Part shown: in pieces, positions 37,309 to 49,411 of the stretch
Position numbering within the stretch: the stretch's first letter is position 1
Layout: the number at the start of each line of letters is the position of its first letter
Source: Heritiera littoralis
Taxonomy: Eukaryota > Streptophyta > Magnoliopsida > Malvales > Malvaceae
Assembly (NCBI GenBank): GCA_031772115.1
Contig: JAPDPK010000020.1
Coordinates: 5,438,001-5,502,000, forward strand
Reading direction: 5' to 3'
Length of the DNA stretch: 64,000 nt
Position numbers and translations under genes: made by a program
The notes under the pieces: model-generated
The model's database searches: none
What the model was told of the DNA's origin: nothing
The model's input: only the letters and a program-made list of their open reading frames with translations

Positions 37309-37318
37309 TATATAAATA
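37309..37318 (+). promoter_or_regulatory. TATA box of transporter 2
   Basis: TATATAAATA lies 51 bp before the ATG at 37360; a start of transcription about 30 bp downstream would leave a very short leader. Confidence 0.65.
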
Positions 37319-37359
37319 GTTTAAAGGCGGAAGAAAGCAAACGTGGGAAAACGGAAAGC

Positions 37360-40300
37360 ATGGAAGAAGGGTTGTTAACAAGCAGCAGGTGTCTACCAAA
37401 TGAAACGAAACCAACCGGCAATGGCGCCGGTGGCCATGGTCATCACAGTACGACTGACAGCCTTAACATGCCATCATCGAGAGCTTCCACCTCGTTAACT
37501 TCTGTTCTTGTCTTCAGTACGTTTGTCGCTGTCTGTGGCTCTTTCTGTTATGGCTGCTCTGTGAGTTTCTCGCTCTTCTTCTCTGAGCAAGCAACTCATT
37601 TCCTTTCTCTTCTTCATGTTGTTTAGGGTTTTGAAGAAGAGGAAGTTAGCTTGAATTTAGAGTTTATGCTGAAAACAGATATGATATTAAAGACTGTTGA
37701 GTAGTTTTTTCTTTTTCTTTTTCTTACCTCTTTTCTTTTCTTTTCTTTTTTCCTGAAATATATTTGATCTTGCTCTTTTGAAATATTTTACACTTTAATT
37801 TTGTATAACGAAAAACTAAATTCTGCATAAACCATGCAATACACATAATTATATTGAAATTTTTTATAATATATTTTATTAATACGATTAGTAAAATTTA
37901 AAAACTCTATAATAGTACTGGTTTAGAAAATAATTTTTTTAACCAATACATAATCACTAGAGTTTTTTTTTATTATATAAACGAGATTAAGATGATAATA
38001 TATATTTTATTTTATTTTCTTAATATTTTTAAAAAATATATATCATCATCCAAATTTTATTTATGGAGTCAAAAAATTCTACTATGATGTATAAAATATT
38101 AACCCTTTAAGAAATTAAAAACTTAAAAATCAACAACTAAAGTTTGATCTAATAATTATTATTTTTTTTAAAAAAAAATTAGAACTAAAGTTCGATTTTT
38201 CACTTCCCATCATTCTTTTACACTTTTACGAACAAAAAATAAGAACTTGAAAGTCAGTAGATAACTATATATAATAGTCAACTACAAACCTATGGTAATT
38301 TTACAGTTTTAGACCTATAGCTAGCTTACAACACCTACCACTGCTTAAAATGTGAATTAGTTTCTTTGCCCAACAAAATGATATTTTAGGTAATGTCCTT
38401 GCCCAACATTAATGCGTTTTTAATATTAACAAGTTTGGTTTAGAGATTAACAAACTATAGACACTATATATTTTATTATTATCATTTTTTATAATAGGGT
38501 TTGAATTAAAGAAAAATTATCGTGCATTGTCAATGAAATTTTTAGATTATATCAATAGGATTAACAAAATGAATGTTTGTACGAAATTATGAGATTTTTT
38601 AAGCAAAGATAAGTAGGGATTTAAAATCATATTTGTGAAGTACATTTTATGAAATCAAATCATAAGATCTTCAAGACTAAAGCAAATAATACTTTACAGA
38701 TTAAGCGTGAGACTCTACAATTTGCTAACTAACTTTGAATGAATTATCCAGCTTGGTTATACATCACCTGCGGAGACTGGGATAATGGAAGACCTTGGCC
38801 TCTCAGTGGCAGCAGTTAGTACAGTCCATATCCTTTTCAGTCTGTTTTTATTTTCTTTGCAGAGAGAAAACTCATGTATTCTATTCTCAATGTCAGTTTG
38901 TAGTCTTTGTCACTAATAAATATGCTGCAAAATGTTCTTACTGGTTACTCTCACAACGTGCAGTACTCCGTTTTCGGTTCAACACTGACAGTTGGAGGAA
39001 TGGTAGGTGCAATTCTAAGTGGGAAGATAGCAGATCTCATTGGTCGGAGACGTGTAAGTTTGTAATACGAGATTTCAAGTTTAAGAGACTGCATAACAAT
39101 CTTATTACTCTCAAATTATGTGTTCTACATACCATGTGACAGACAATGTGGTTCGCCGAAGTATTCTGCACTGCTGGGTGGCTTGCAATAGCATTTGCGA
39201 AGGTTAGCTTTCACTTCGAGTTTTTTTGTTCCCCCAAAGTTGGGCCTTATTTGATTGTCGAATAGAATAACTAATGCTGCAAGTAAAACCATACTGATCA
39301 AGCACTAGCTACGGTCTTGCTTATGTTTACTAATTATTGCAACTCCATATAGACCAATTTGTAAGAAGATCTTACAAAATAAATGTTGAATTCTTGTTGG
39401 AAGAATGCTGTGTGGCTGGACATTGGAAGGCTGGCAACCGGATTCGGAGTTGCAACAATTAGTTATGTGGTAATTCTACTGATTTTTGCAGTTCATACTT
39501 CATTAAACTTAGCAGTTTTTGAGATGTGATATGACACAACAGGTGCCTGTTTACATAGCAGAAATAACACCTAAGACTCACCGGGGTTCATTTGTATCAG
39601 CAAATCAGGTAATACTAAACCATATTTGACAATTTGATCTGTCAAGACAACAATAACTATGGGTTTGGGTTTTCCAAATTGTGCAGTTGATGACTACCTC
39701 TGGATTTGCACTTGCATATTTCATTGGAACCTTCATTTCCTGGCGTGCCCTGGCCATATTCAGTAAATATCCATCTGCTCTTCCATTTTTCTGTTAACCT
39801 AAGCCAAAGATAGTTTTAAGGGAGTTCTGCTTTTAACCAATTCTGGTTTCCTCAGGTGCTATTCCATCTGTGGTGCAGATAATAGGCTTGTTTTTCATTC
39901 CAGAGTCCCCTAGATGGCTGGTGAGTCTGGCCAATGCTAGGATGCCATTTGAGTTCATAACATGTTTGAATCAGATCTGAAAGAAACTATGCACTTCTCC
40001 AGGCAAAATTTGGTCAAGAAAAGGAGTTTGAAGCTTCATTGAAGCATCTTAGGGGAGAGGACACAGATATTTCTGAAGAAGCAGCTGATATCATAGTAGC
40101 TTTTAGCTTCATATCTTGCTTTTCATTTTCTTTTCATTTTTTCCCAGGAAAATTTTAACCACTAGCTTTCTCATGATAACAAGAAATGTTATGTTATGTG
40201 CATTCTTTCTCCTGTAGGATTTCATGGAAACTCTTCAGCAACAGACAGAAGCTAGTTTCCTGGAATTGTTCCAGAGGAGATATGCTAATTCACTCATTGT

Positions 40301-42197
40301 GAGCTCAGAATAACAATAGTTTAATAAACCATAGTCATTGTTTATATGGTTTCTTGGAATCTACAGGTTGGAGTTGGCCTAATGCTATTGCAGCAACTCG
40401 GAGGAAACGGTCCAATGGCATATTATGCCACTAACATATTTGAAGAAGCTGGTAAAATTAGGTCTTCTGTGTTGCATGCAATAAATCTATAAGATGGTAT
40501 TAGAAAAATTGACAATGCAGATTCTTGTTTGCAACAGGTGTGTCAAGTACCATTGGCCTTCAAGTTTCATCTATTATACAGGTACTTACCTGGCTATTCC
40601 TGTCTGTCATGTCATGTAAAAAACGTAACTTGCATGTCAATATTCGTGTCGTTATGTCAAATGCAAAACACTCTTTGTAGCTTTTTACTAAATTCGTCCC
40701 TTATTATCGTGTCATGTTTAGGATTGCGATGTCTTCTTCCAACTTCAATGAACTGTTAATTTTTCTTTCTGCAGATTCCAGCAGCTATAGTAGGTTTGCT
40801 TTTAATGGATAGATCCGGTAGACGACCACTTCTACTGGTTAGTTCTGTAAAGAATTCATTTCAGGATGGCGAAATTGTTGAGCAAACGAGTCAGACTATT
40901 AGTATTGTTCCAATTTTCTTCAGGTCTCTGCAAGTGGAATGTGCTTCTCCTGCTTCCTTATAGGACTCTCATTCTGCTTCAAGGTATAACAATGTTTAAT
41001 ATTTTCTTCAAAGGATTGTCTTCTGCGATTCTGTTTGTGAGACTTTGATTTCATGTTATAATCAGGAATTCCCCCATCTGAAGGCGCTTACTATCGTTCT
41101 AATATTTACCGGCACTCTGGTACCTGGCTGCTTTGCACTTAATGATGAACTTCACTCTTATTTTGGCAATGCTCATAATTTAACGCTTCAATTTCACAGC
41201 CGATATTGCGAGGATTTGTTATAATATATATACATAGAAATCTGAACAGATGCTTGCAAGGTAGACTATTGGATCAAAACGAATAATACTTCATAGCGAA
41301 ATACAGGAATTAATTGTTACACTGTAAGAGCTACCTTTAGAATCCTGCAAGAGTTAAGTGCCCACATGGTGAGAACCACCTCTGTAATCCCAACTCTTGA
41401 AAGCCACTTTTATAATCCCAACACCTGATATATATTTAGAGATCTGAACTTATACTTATGAGGTGTTTTTTTGGGATAATTATGAGATTTTCAGATCAAA
41501 GCGAACAATACTTTTTAGGTTGAGTGCGGGTCTCTACATATATTCAAGACTAGGATCATCAGGCTACTCAAGTATTCATCGCATGCTTTTTTTGTCTTAA
41601 AATTGAAATCCCACCATGGAAGAATGAGTTGAGAACCTGCATGCAGTACACAACCGCCTCTATTCTCCAAACACTTTGAGCCAAACTACGCATAAACTGA
41701 TACAAACTGCAAACTCAGGTCTCTGCTACTGCTTTCACAATAGGCCTGGGAGGAATACCATGGATTATAATGTCTGAGGTATAAATGCCAATTTCATATT
41801 CATGAATTGAACATGTCAAGGTTGCCTCAATAGCTGGAAACAGGAAATCTATTTGACTAAAACATGTTCATATTCTTTGTCAGATATTTCCCATAAATGT
41901 TAAGGCTCAAGCTGGAAGCCTGGTGACTTTAGTCAACTGGTCCACTGCCTGGATTACTACTTACTCTTTCAATTTCATGATGGAATGGAGCTCATCAGGT
42001 AACCAAACCAGTGTAACCATTCCAGCATGACCATGGCACTTCTGAACTGAAACATGTTGACAAACATCACTGCAGGAACATTTTTCATTTTCTCTGGAGT
42101 TGCGGGCTTGACTGTTCTATTTGTTGCCAAGTTGGTTCCAGAGACAAAGGGGAGAACACTGGAGGAAATACAAGCATCACTCATTTCTTTTCTGTAA
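37360..42197 (+). CDS. ERD6-like monosaccharide transporter, tandem copy 2 (487 aa)
   Basis: Same family and layout as the copy at 18082. Exons: 37360-37560, 38752-38814, 38964-39053, 39143-39202, 39404-39469, 39543-39608, 39687-39762, 39856-39920, 40003-40095, 40218-40298, 40367-40451, 40538-40581, 40775-40837, 40924-40983, 41066-41119, 41719-41778, 41884-41998, 42076-42197; 1464 nt, open throughout. Motifs: GKIADLIGRR between TM2 and TM3, VPVYIAEITPK, PESPRWL, DRSGRRPLLL, GGIPWIIMSEIFP, VPETKGRTLEEIQAS. The start MEEGLL has an acidic-dileucine look, a possible tonoplast signal. TM7 reads QQLGGNGPMAYY, with Gly302 where the family has the sugar-contacting Asn. Intron 1 (1.2 kb) and intron 15 (0.6 kb) carry repeats. 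Substrate is not predictable from sequence; vacuolar hexose export is the family default. Confidence 0.93.
37958..38084. repeat. Degenerate foldback in intron 1 of transporter 2
   Basis: Arms 37958-38010 and 38030-38084 are imperfect inverted copies (TAGAGTTTTTTTT against TAGTAGAATTTTTTG on the other strand) around an A/T-rich centre. Probably an old MITE, distantly like the one at 15741. Confidence 0.5.
38630..38725. repeat. Dispersed repeat family R1, copy in intron 1 of transporter 2
   Basis: Reads TGTGAAGTACATTTTATGAA, a TCATAAGATC-type core and AATACTTTACAGATTAAG, the pattern shared with copies near 41440, 47150, 48430 and 49545. It ends about 25 bp before exon 2. Confidence 0.6.
41440..41560. 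repeat. Dispersed repeat family R1, copy in intron 15 of transporter 2
   Basis: GATCTGAACTTATACTTATG, then AGGTGTTTTTTTGGGATAAT and GCGAACAATACTTTTTAGGT followed by TGAGTGCGGG. It matches the 47150-47340 copy in order. Confidence 0.65.
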
Positions 42198-42778
42198 TAT
42201 GATTTACTCTTGCCATGAATGCACCGACATCTAAAAACAATGTACACATGAATTACTTGCGTTCTTATTTCAGAAGTGATCATATCCAGGGAGGAACAAT
42301 GCTGGTGGCGAACCATGTTCCATACATTGTTCTTACCAAAACCAGTGTATTATATATAGTATTGATACAATCCTTTTTTTTTTATGAAGAAAGAAACATC
42401 CAAAATATTGATTGTGCACCCCTATAAAAGATTGATTTATGTTAAAAATTTATTTAAGTAAAAATTAAGAGTTAAAATCTTATTTGAATATAAATTAAAA
42501 ATTTAGAATTTATTTGAATGCAATAAAGTGGGAGGATTTTCTTTTTATTATTATTTTAGCCCTGACGTAAAGACTACAGCTGCATACGTCTTCATGCAAG
42601 GAAGATTCAAAGAATCCAACCGAAATCACATTTTCAGGTGGGACCCCCAAACCCAGTTATCTACTCTACCATTTCTTCAAACTGAAACTCCTTTTGTTCT
42701 TCAACCCACTTCCTTTCTCACCGTTTTACTCTTTTTATTAATCTTCAACACAGTTTTCTTGCTTGATTCTCTTCAGAC

Positions 42779-45700
42779 ATGAGTAGAGAAGAGACAGAAG
42801 GAGAGCTTTCTTGTTCCTTGATGGTTAAAGAGAAGCCTCGGGATGGTGTTGGTGGTTGTTCTGATGAAAGGCAGGTTGGAACTGGAACTACTTCTGCAAC
42901 ACCTACGGTTGTTCTCAGCACTTTTGTTGCTGTCTGTGGATCTTATGTTTCTGGGACTGCTGTAAGTATATTCTTTCCACCCATGAAATTATCAGTTTTC
43001 GCTTTATCTGAAAATGTTGAGTCAATGATTTCTTTCTCCTGCTTGACCATGAATTTGATTGCAATAGCTAGAATATCACTATAGAAGGCCCAAATCTGTC
43101 CAACTCTGTTCGCATCTACTTCATAGCAGTGCTTGATTGAATGGTGTTATAGCAAACAGCAGTGCTTGATTGAATGGTGTTATAACAAGTTATCTTCTTT
43201 TTTTTTGGGTGCCAATTATGATTATTGAGTGGCTAAGTTGGACCTTAATTCTGCAGAAACAGTGCCCGGACTGTTTTTTAATAACGAATCTTAGATATAA
43301 ACGAGGGAGAAAAAGCAATAACAACAATACAAGATTTATGTGATTTAGCAATTTGCCTACATCCGGCCACACTAAATTTTTCATATTAATTTTCTGGAAT
43401 ATTTTACAAGAAAAATATTACACATTTATAGTATACAAAAGCCAGAGGACTTTATCGGCATTCTAGCTCCTCGTAGGTGTCATATGGGTTGGGCCCTATT
43501 GGATACCACAAACTCCAACACTGTTCTGTGTTCATCCGCTGAAAAATAATAGTAAGATTGTTTGCAGATTGGGTATTCATCACCTGCTCAGACTGGAATC
43601 ATAGATGACCTGGGTCTCTCTGTGGCAGAGGTAAAGCATGAATAGAACTATTTTCTTTCTCCGTGGCAATTGCTTTTGTGAACACACTCCACCATATTTC
43701 ACTAATTATGATGTTTGCATACACAGACAGTATCATTTGTTCATTGTTTATGACCTTAAAATCTTGTTTCTAATGCCTTGAACCAACTTTTGTTACTGAG
43801 CAGCAGGATCATAGTTGGTCAAATGTACACAGCCATGGACAGCTCACTAGCTGGCATGGTTTTATGTAATCTAAAACATTGATGTTCTTTAAAGTAAAAC
43901 TGAAAAGCAAACACTTTTGTGAAAAAGCAAAAACATAATAGGATTTCATGCTGGCAATCCAGATTTCTTATGAAGACTATGGAATTAATTAACCTGAGCA
44001 TGGCATCCATCATCTTGATTGCTATGATTGCTTCTCTTTTTTGTTTATCTCAGACATTTCTCTGTGAATTTTTGTCTTTTCCTGCTTTGATCATTGCAGT
44101 ATTCTCTTTTTGGTTCAATATTGACAATTGGAGCAATGATAGGTGGAGCAATGAGTGGGAGAATAGCAGATTGCAAGGGTCGAAAATTTGTAAGGTTTTC
44201 AAGAGCCTATGATTTAGCGATATGTAAAATTCTAATTCCAAAAAGCTTTCATGTCTTTGACTTTCCTCAATTTTGGTTAATGCTTGAGGCAGACAATGGC
44301 TTTCTCGGAGATATTCTGCATGGTAGGATGGCTTACAATACTATTCTCAAAGGTGTTCCAATGTTTAATTTCGTTCTGGTCCGCCTTTCACTTGAAGAAT
44401 TGTTGGCTTGCCAACATCTTTAGATAGCAAAAAAAATCTATCTTATATTGCCTCAATTTAAAGTACTAAGTGTTAACTGCTTGTCAATAGGCTGCTTGGT
44501 GGCTTGACTTCGGACGGCTCCTTGTAGGATTTGGGATGGGTCTCCTTTCATATGTCGTAAGTTTTGAACGGATTGTAGTTGATACTTCATACTTGACTAG
44601 AAATTCATATATTTGAATGAAAATATGCATTCTTATTCACTATAGGTTCCTGTATATATCGCTGAAGTTACACCCAAGAATATTCGAGGAGGATTTACAT
44701 CAGTCCATCAGGTAAATGCTAAGCATAACAAGTGGAATTCAATATGTTCTTGTGCTTATGTACCTACTGACAATGGATTCTGCAGCTGATGAGCTCTTGT
44801 GGTGTGTCAATAACATATCTCATAGGCACATTTGCCACCTGGAAGACGTTGGCTCTAATTGGTAAGTGTCGGGCTTTATGGTGTTACATTGCAATTTAAA
44901 GGAATCTCTAACATTCATTCCCCATCTGATATGATTTCAGGAACTATCCCATGTCTCATGCAGCTTCTGGGTCTATTCTTCATCCCCGAGTCGCCTAGAT
45001 GGCTGGTAATTTTTTATCAAGTAGTCTAGATTCGAGAAGTTATTTAAGTTAGTAAACTGGTACAAAAACTCAATATTCTGTGCATACTATTAAAATAATT
45101 ACATTTCTCCCGAAAGATGCCTTAAAGTGCATCCAAGCATCAATTAACACATTGATACAAGTGAATACAACCCTCTGCAGGCAAAGATAGGCAGATGGAA
45201 AGAATGTGAAGCAGCCCTGCTGCGTTTAAGGGGGTTCAATGCTGATATTTCTGATGAAGCAAGTGAGATTAGAGTAATTTTTTAACTTTTAGATGCATCC
45301 AAGTTTTGGTTTCTGTTCTTTGGATTTGTAGATCACTGCCTAATACCTTAATATCTTGACTTTAAACAAGAAAGAAATGGTTTATCCTTTTTTTCTTTTC
45401 AGGATTACACAGAACAACTTCGACAGCTTTCGGAAGCTGGCATTTTTCACTTGTTCCAGAGGAAATATGCTTGGTCCCTCATTGTAAGAATTAAAGTTAA
45501 ACCTGACCTGCTTGTGTCGTTTTTCCTACTTATGAGTTGTTCTTTTAATTAAAGCGAAACTGGTTAAGGTTGGAGTTGGCCTGATGGTTCTGCAACAATT
45601 CGGAGGAATCAATGGAATTGTGTTTTATGCTAGTGCTATTTTTACATCAGCTGGTATGTGAAATCGCGTTAAGACTATTTTTATGTTATGTAACAACATT

Positions 45701-46839
45701 GAAGAGAAAAAGAGGAAGTCCATATATGATAAATCCTGTGTTCTTAATTCTTTATGACAGGATTCTCCAGTAGTGTTGGAATGATATCAATGGTTGCTGT
45801 AAAGGTCAGTTGACTCACACTAAAATCAGAGTTTGAATCATGTTGATTAATGCTTTTCTCAATGAATGAAATAATCTTCTACAGGTTCCAATGACAGTAT
45901 TGGGAGTACTCTTGCTTGATAAATCTGGGAGAAGACCACTTCTATTGGTAGGAAAGCCTAGAAATTTATCTTCTAAGTTTTTGACCTATAATATTATGAT
46001 GTAGAAATGCTTCTGCTGAAATCTAGTAAATATCTACAGGTGTCTGCTGCTGGAACATGTTTGGGTTGCTTCCTCGTTGGCTTGTCATTTTCCTTGCAGG
46101 TTCAAAGATGAGATTTGCTGATCTCAAACTTCCAAAATGATTTTCTTGTTCCATATCCTTTCCTGAAAATGTTAAGCTCGATCATGCACAGGACCTTCAA
46201 CAGTGGAAGGAAATTTCTCCTGGTTTATCACTTGTTGGTGTATTGGTAAATAAAGCCAATGAATTCTTAGGCAGTTGTTCATGTATAAAATTACCTCAAA
46301 CTTCAGCCCATCAGTTTCCAATCATTTCATGAATGAAATAATCTCTTTGCTCATACAATTGAGTCTAAAAATATGTAGGTGTACACTGGATCGTTTTCAT
46401 TAGGCATGGGAGGAATACCATGGCTTTTAATGTCTGAGGTAGGCTTACCCTGCTTGTGTGAATTCTGCAGCCATGAAGGAAAGAAAAGAACCTTAAGCTT
46501 TATTGAAAAAATTATTCATATTTCAGATATTTCCCATAAACATGAAAGGTTCGGCCGGAAGCCTTGTGACATTGGTTAGCTGGTCAGGTTCTTGGATTAT
46601 TTCCTTCGCATTTAACTTCCTCATGGAATGGAGCTCAACAGGTAAAAGTCTTGCATCTGATTATGCCCCTCTTTGATGTATCATCTTACATTAGCTTCCT
46701 CTTTCCAGGAACATTCTTCACCTTTGCTACCATATGTGGGTTAACTGTTCTGTTCATAGCAAAGCTGATACCGGAGACCAAGGGACACACGCTAGAAGAA
46801 ATACAAGCATCAATGAATCCAGTTTCTTTGAAAAGATAG
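42779..46839 (+). CDS. ERD6-like monosaccharide transporter, tandem copy 3 (484 aa)
   Basis: Exons: 42779-42961, 43568-43630, 44100-44189, 44293-44352, 44491-44556, 44646-44711, 44786-44861, 44941-45005, 45181-45273, 45403-45483, 45569-45653, 45761-45804, 45885-45947, 46040-46099, 46192-46245, 46379-46438, 46527-46641, 46709-46839; 1455 nt, open throughout. All hallmark motifs are canonical: GRIADCKGRK (TM2-3 loop), VPVYIAEVTPK, PESPRWL, QQFGGINGIVFYA with Asn296 in TM7, DKSGRRPLLL, GMGGIPWLLMSEIFP, IPETKGHTLEEIQAS. It is the best candidate in the cluster for ordinary sugar transport. It begins 581 bp after the stop of copy 2. Intron 1 (606 bp) holds a short direct repeat and foreign-looking sequence. 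No clear TATA box is visible. Confidence 0.94.
43125..43188. repeat. Direct repeat, two units of 31 bp, in intron 1 of transporter 3
   Basis: AGCAGTGCTTGATTGAATGG and the following bases occur at 43125 and again at 43158 with one mismatch. Confidence 0.85.
43230..43545. other. Possible inserted sequence in intron 1 of transporter 3
   Basis: GC content and wording differ from the rest of the intron (GCCTACATCCGGCCACA, GGGTTGGGCCCTATTGGATA). It resembles dispersed plant repeat sequence, but no borders could be defined. Confidence 0.35.
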
Positions 46840-47139
46840 CTATGGCTTCTCCATTATGTTCTTCCATGTTTCGGTATGCCACCAAGTAATCAATCTTTGA
46901 CTGTCATTGAGCAATTCATATGTACAGTTCAAAGTTCTAGCATCAATGCCTAACCAACATCTTTTGCTACCAATATGCCACGTTTAACTTCATGAATGAT
47001 AGATATTTCAATCGCATACTGAATTTTCTTAGTGAAGATGTTATTCCATTTGCCTTTAGTTATTATCATTGCTATTCTTTTTTTTTTCTTTTGGTACAAG
47101 GAAAAATGGAATCATATGAATTTACAAATTCAGTTGATG

Positions 47140-47340
47140 AATGCCTGACAAGAATAGGATATATAACGCCCTACTCTCAAATCGGGATATTGTGGGATTC
47201 TATTATGATATCTAAGTAGAGACTTGAACCAATATTTATGAAGTGCTTTTTTGTGGGATAAAACTGTGAGACTTCTGCATCAAAACAGACTATACCTCTC
47301 AGATTAGGTGCAGATAACACAAAAATAATTCTACCTGAAA
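47140..47340. repeat. Dispersed repeat family R1, fullest copy
   Basis: Runs from GATATTGTGGGATTCTATTA, through GAGACTTGAACCAATATTTA and TGAAGTGCTTTTTTGTGGGA, to AGACTATACCTCTCAGATTA. Five or six related stretches occur between 38.6 and 49.7 kb. No ORF; class unknown. Confidence 0.65.
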
Positions 47341-48419
47341 GGATAGTGACCTAAAGAATGAGACAAGATATTCTTCCAAGGGAAATTAGGAACCCCATAA
47401 TCGAAGGGGTCCTTGGCCTATTGAAATGCTTCAATTACTGGCAAGTAACTAACAACCCTGGCCGGGATTTTCCATTTTCATACTCTGCAGCAGAGGAAAG
47501 TTAATTTTCCATTTTCCCTGGCCTGTGTAGCGCAAGCTGACCTTAGGGTATTGCATGGCCAAGAGCCTGTGTAGTGTAAGCAAGTAATCTCTATTATAAA
47601 CCAAAAAAAAAAAGATCATTCTTAAGCTTTACATATCTCCATCTACATGTTTTTGATGCTAAGATGCACTAACAAATTGTCTTCTTGTACTTTACCTGAT
47701 TATAAGATCCGATTCTTCTCCTTTGGCAGTCTTAATGGTCTGAGTTATTGCTTCAGCAGAAAGCTTCTCTTTTCCTATGAAAATGGGGAATAAAGTAAAA
47801 TCTTTCAAGAAACCACAACCCTTGGTGATAACTCAGAATCAATAACTGATTGGCCATGCCTGAAGAGACATAGAAGCACCTTCAAATAGTTATATATTAT
47901 TGTCAAGCAACAGTCAGGGCCTCAGGGGCATGGAACTTATTATCATCTGGCATTATCAAGCTTTTGATCAGAGAGTCTAGCCAACATGTAAAGTATTATG
48001 AGTTTTTATCAGAATGTCTCATGGTTGTCTCGCGAAAGATGTTTTAAGTTCAGATCTCTACATATATATCACAACAAATCTTCATCATATTTGGACATGA
48101 GTTTGATTAAGGTTTTTGGGTTAAATACTGTGATATTGGAAAGTTATTGTTCTTAGAAGTTTTCATATCTCATGAAACACTGGATTCAAGGCTCTACCAT
48201 GTATCATTCTTCTAGATGTTTAGCTTGGCATCCTTTCCAATGAAATGTGTGATCTGTCAACACCACTCTTCTGCTAAATGAAAGGAATTATTAAACACAC
48301 CAAATGACTTTCTTTTTCAGGTGATTCTCTTAAGCAGTAGTATTAAGTTGCAAAATAGAATAAACAAATGTCACAACCCACATGCCATTTGATGCTCCTT
48401 ATTTGACTCCTTAATCTAA

Positions 48420-48545
48420 CATCTAGATATTGTAAGATTTAACCAGTAAGCTTATTCTGAGGTATTTTTTGTGGAATAAAATCATAAAATTTTCAAGTAG
48501 ACAATACCTTGTATATTAGGTGTGAATTTTCATAAACAATATCAG
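48420..48545. repeat. Dispersed repeat family R1, copy upstream of DMP gene
   Basis: TAGATATTGTAAGATTTAAC, then TTCTGAGGTATTTTTTGTGG and CAATACCTTGTATATTAGGT, in the same order as the 47140 copy. Confidence 0.6.
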
Positions 48546-48713
48546 AGTAATTACCAATCAAAACACAAAAACCAAGTGTTACATTGATACTCTGTCATGT
48601 GTTATCTCATATTGAGATATTGTGAAAATTTATTATAATATAAAAGTAAAGTTGAACTTATACCTGCAACACTTAGAAGCATATGATACCTAGTGCGGAC
48701 TCCACATTTACTT

Positions 48714-48725
48714 TATATATAAAAG
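48714..48725 (+). promoter_or_regulatory. TATA box of the DMP gene
   Basis: TATATATAAAAG lies about 55-65 bp before the ATG at 48779, a normal plant spacing for a short leader. Confidence 0.65.
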
Positions 48726-48778
48726 GACCACCCGAAAAATTATATCCCACAAACAAGCAAGCAGCAAAAACTCTCGCC

Positions 48779-49411
48779 ATGGCAGGCTCCAAAGCTTCCG
48801 CCCACAAGGCCCTACCAGGATCGGCCAACCTAGCCAACCTGCTTCCAACAGGCACCGTCTTCGCATTCCAAGCCATCATACCTTCGTTCTCCAACAATGG
48901 AAAATGCGAAACAGCTCACAAGTACATGACCTTGGGTCTCATCATACTATGTTCACTTGCCTGCTTCCTCTCTTCCTTCACGGACAGCTTCGTGGGCAGC
49001 CATGGCAAGCTTTACTATGGCATAGCAACTCCAGAAGGACTCAAAGTTTTCAACGATGACTACGGAGATGACCTAAACTTGGAGGAAGACGAGGTCAAGA
49101 AAATGTTATGGAACTACAGACTCACCCCCATTGATTTTGTCCATGCCTTCTGCTCCTTAATTTTGTTCTTAGTCATTGCCTGCAGCAGCTTTGATGTTCA
49201 AGGTTGTTTCTTTCCAGAGCCGGGGCCGAATGGTAATGCTCTGATCTCAAATCTGCCGTTGGCAGCTGGGGTTTTGGCCAGCGGATTGTTCACGCTTTTC
49301 CCAACCAAACGAAGAGGGATTGGGTATGCTGATAGGCCTGGCCATGGCGATAGAAAAGAAGACAATCAAAGCCAGAATACGGCTGAGAAGACAGTGGCAA
49401 ACCCGAAATGA
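48779..49411 (+). CDS. DMP-family (DUF679) membrane protein, 210 aa
   Basis: Single-exon gene. The ATG at 48779 is chosen because it opens MAGSKASAHKALPGSANLAN, the usual N-terminal style, and sits in a CGCCATGGC context. Four membrane segments at about 17-38, 49-70, 118-138 and 155-175; both ends appear cytosolic. Family signatures are present: NLLPTGTVFAFQAIIPSFSN, SFTDSF after TM2, LYYGIATPEGL, RLTPIDFVHAFCSLILFLVI and FPTKRRGIGY. DMP proteins localise to ER, tonoplast or plasma membrane and are linked to senescence-related membrane remodelling; the DMP8/9 branch acts in gamete fusion. Which branch this belongs to cannot be fixed by eye. The gene looks intact, with family-typical length and an acidic loop at 97-106. 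Confidence 0.94.
   Translation: MAGSKASAHKALPGSANLANLLPTGTVFAFQAIIPSFSNNGKCETAHKYMTLGLIILCSLACFLSSFTDSFVGSHGKLYYGIATPEGLKVFNDDYGDDLNLEEDEVKKMLWNYRLTPIDFVHAFCSLILFLVIACSSFDVQGCFFPEPGPNGNALISNLPLAAGVLASGLFTLFPTKRRGIGYADRPGHGDRKEDNQSQNTAEKTVANPK

Larger units (their letters stand above)
35275..37359. other. Intergenic region between gypsy element and transporter 2
   Basis: AT-rich; contains a SINE fragment at 35490-35554, an (AT)n microsatellite near 36668-36687 and no recognised gene. The proximal promoter of transporter 2 lies at its right end. Confidence 0.6.
46840..48713. other. Intergenic region between transporter 3 and the DMP gene
   Basis: No gene recognised. It holds copies of dispersed family R1 (47140-47340, 48420-48545) and an R1-like stretch at 48600-48665 abutting the DMP promoter. 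Confidence 0.6.
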
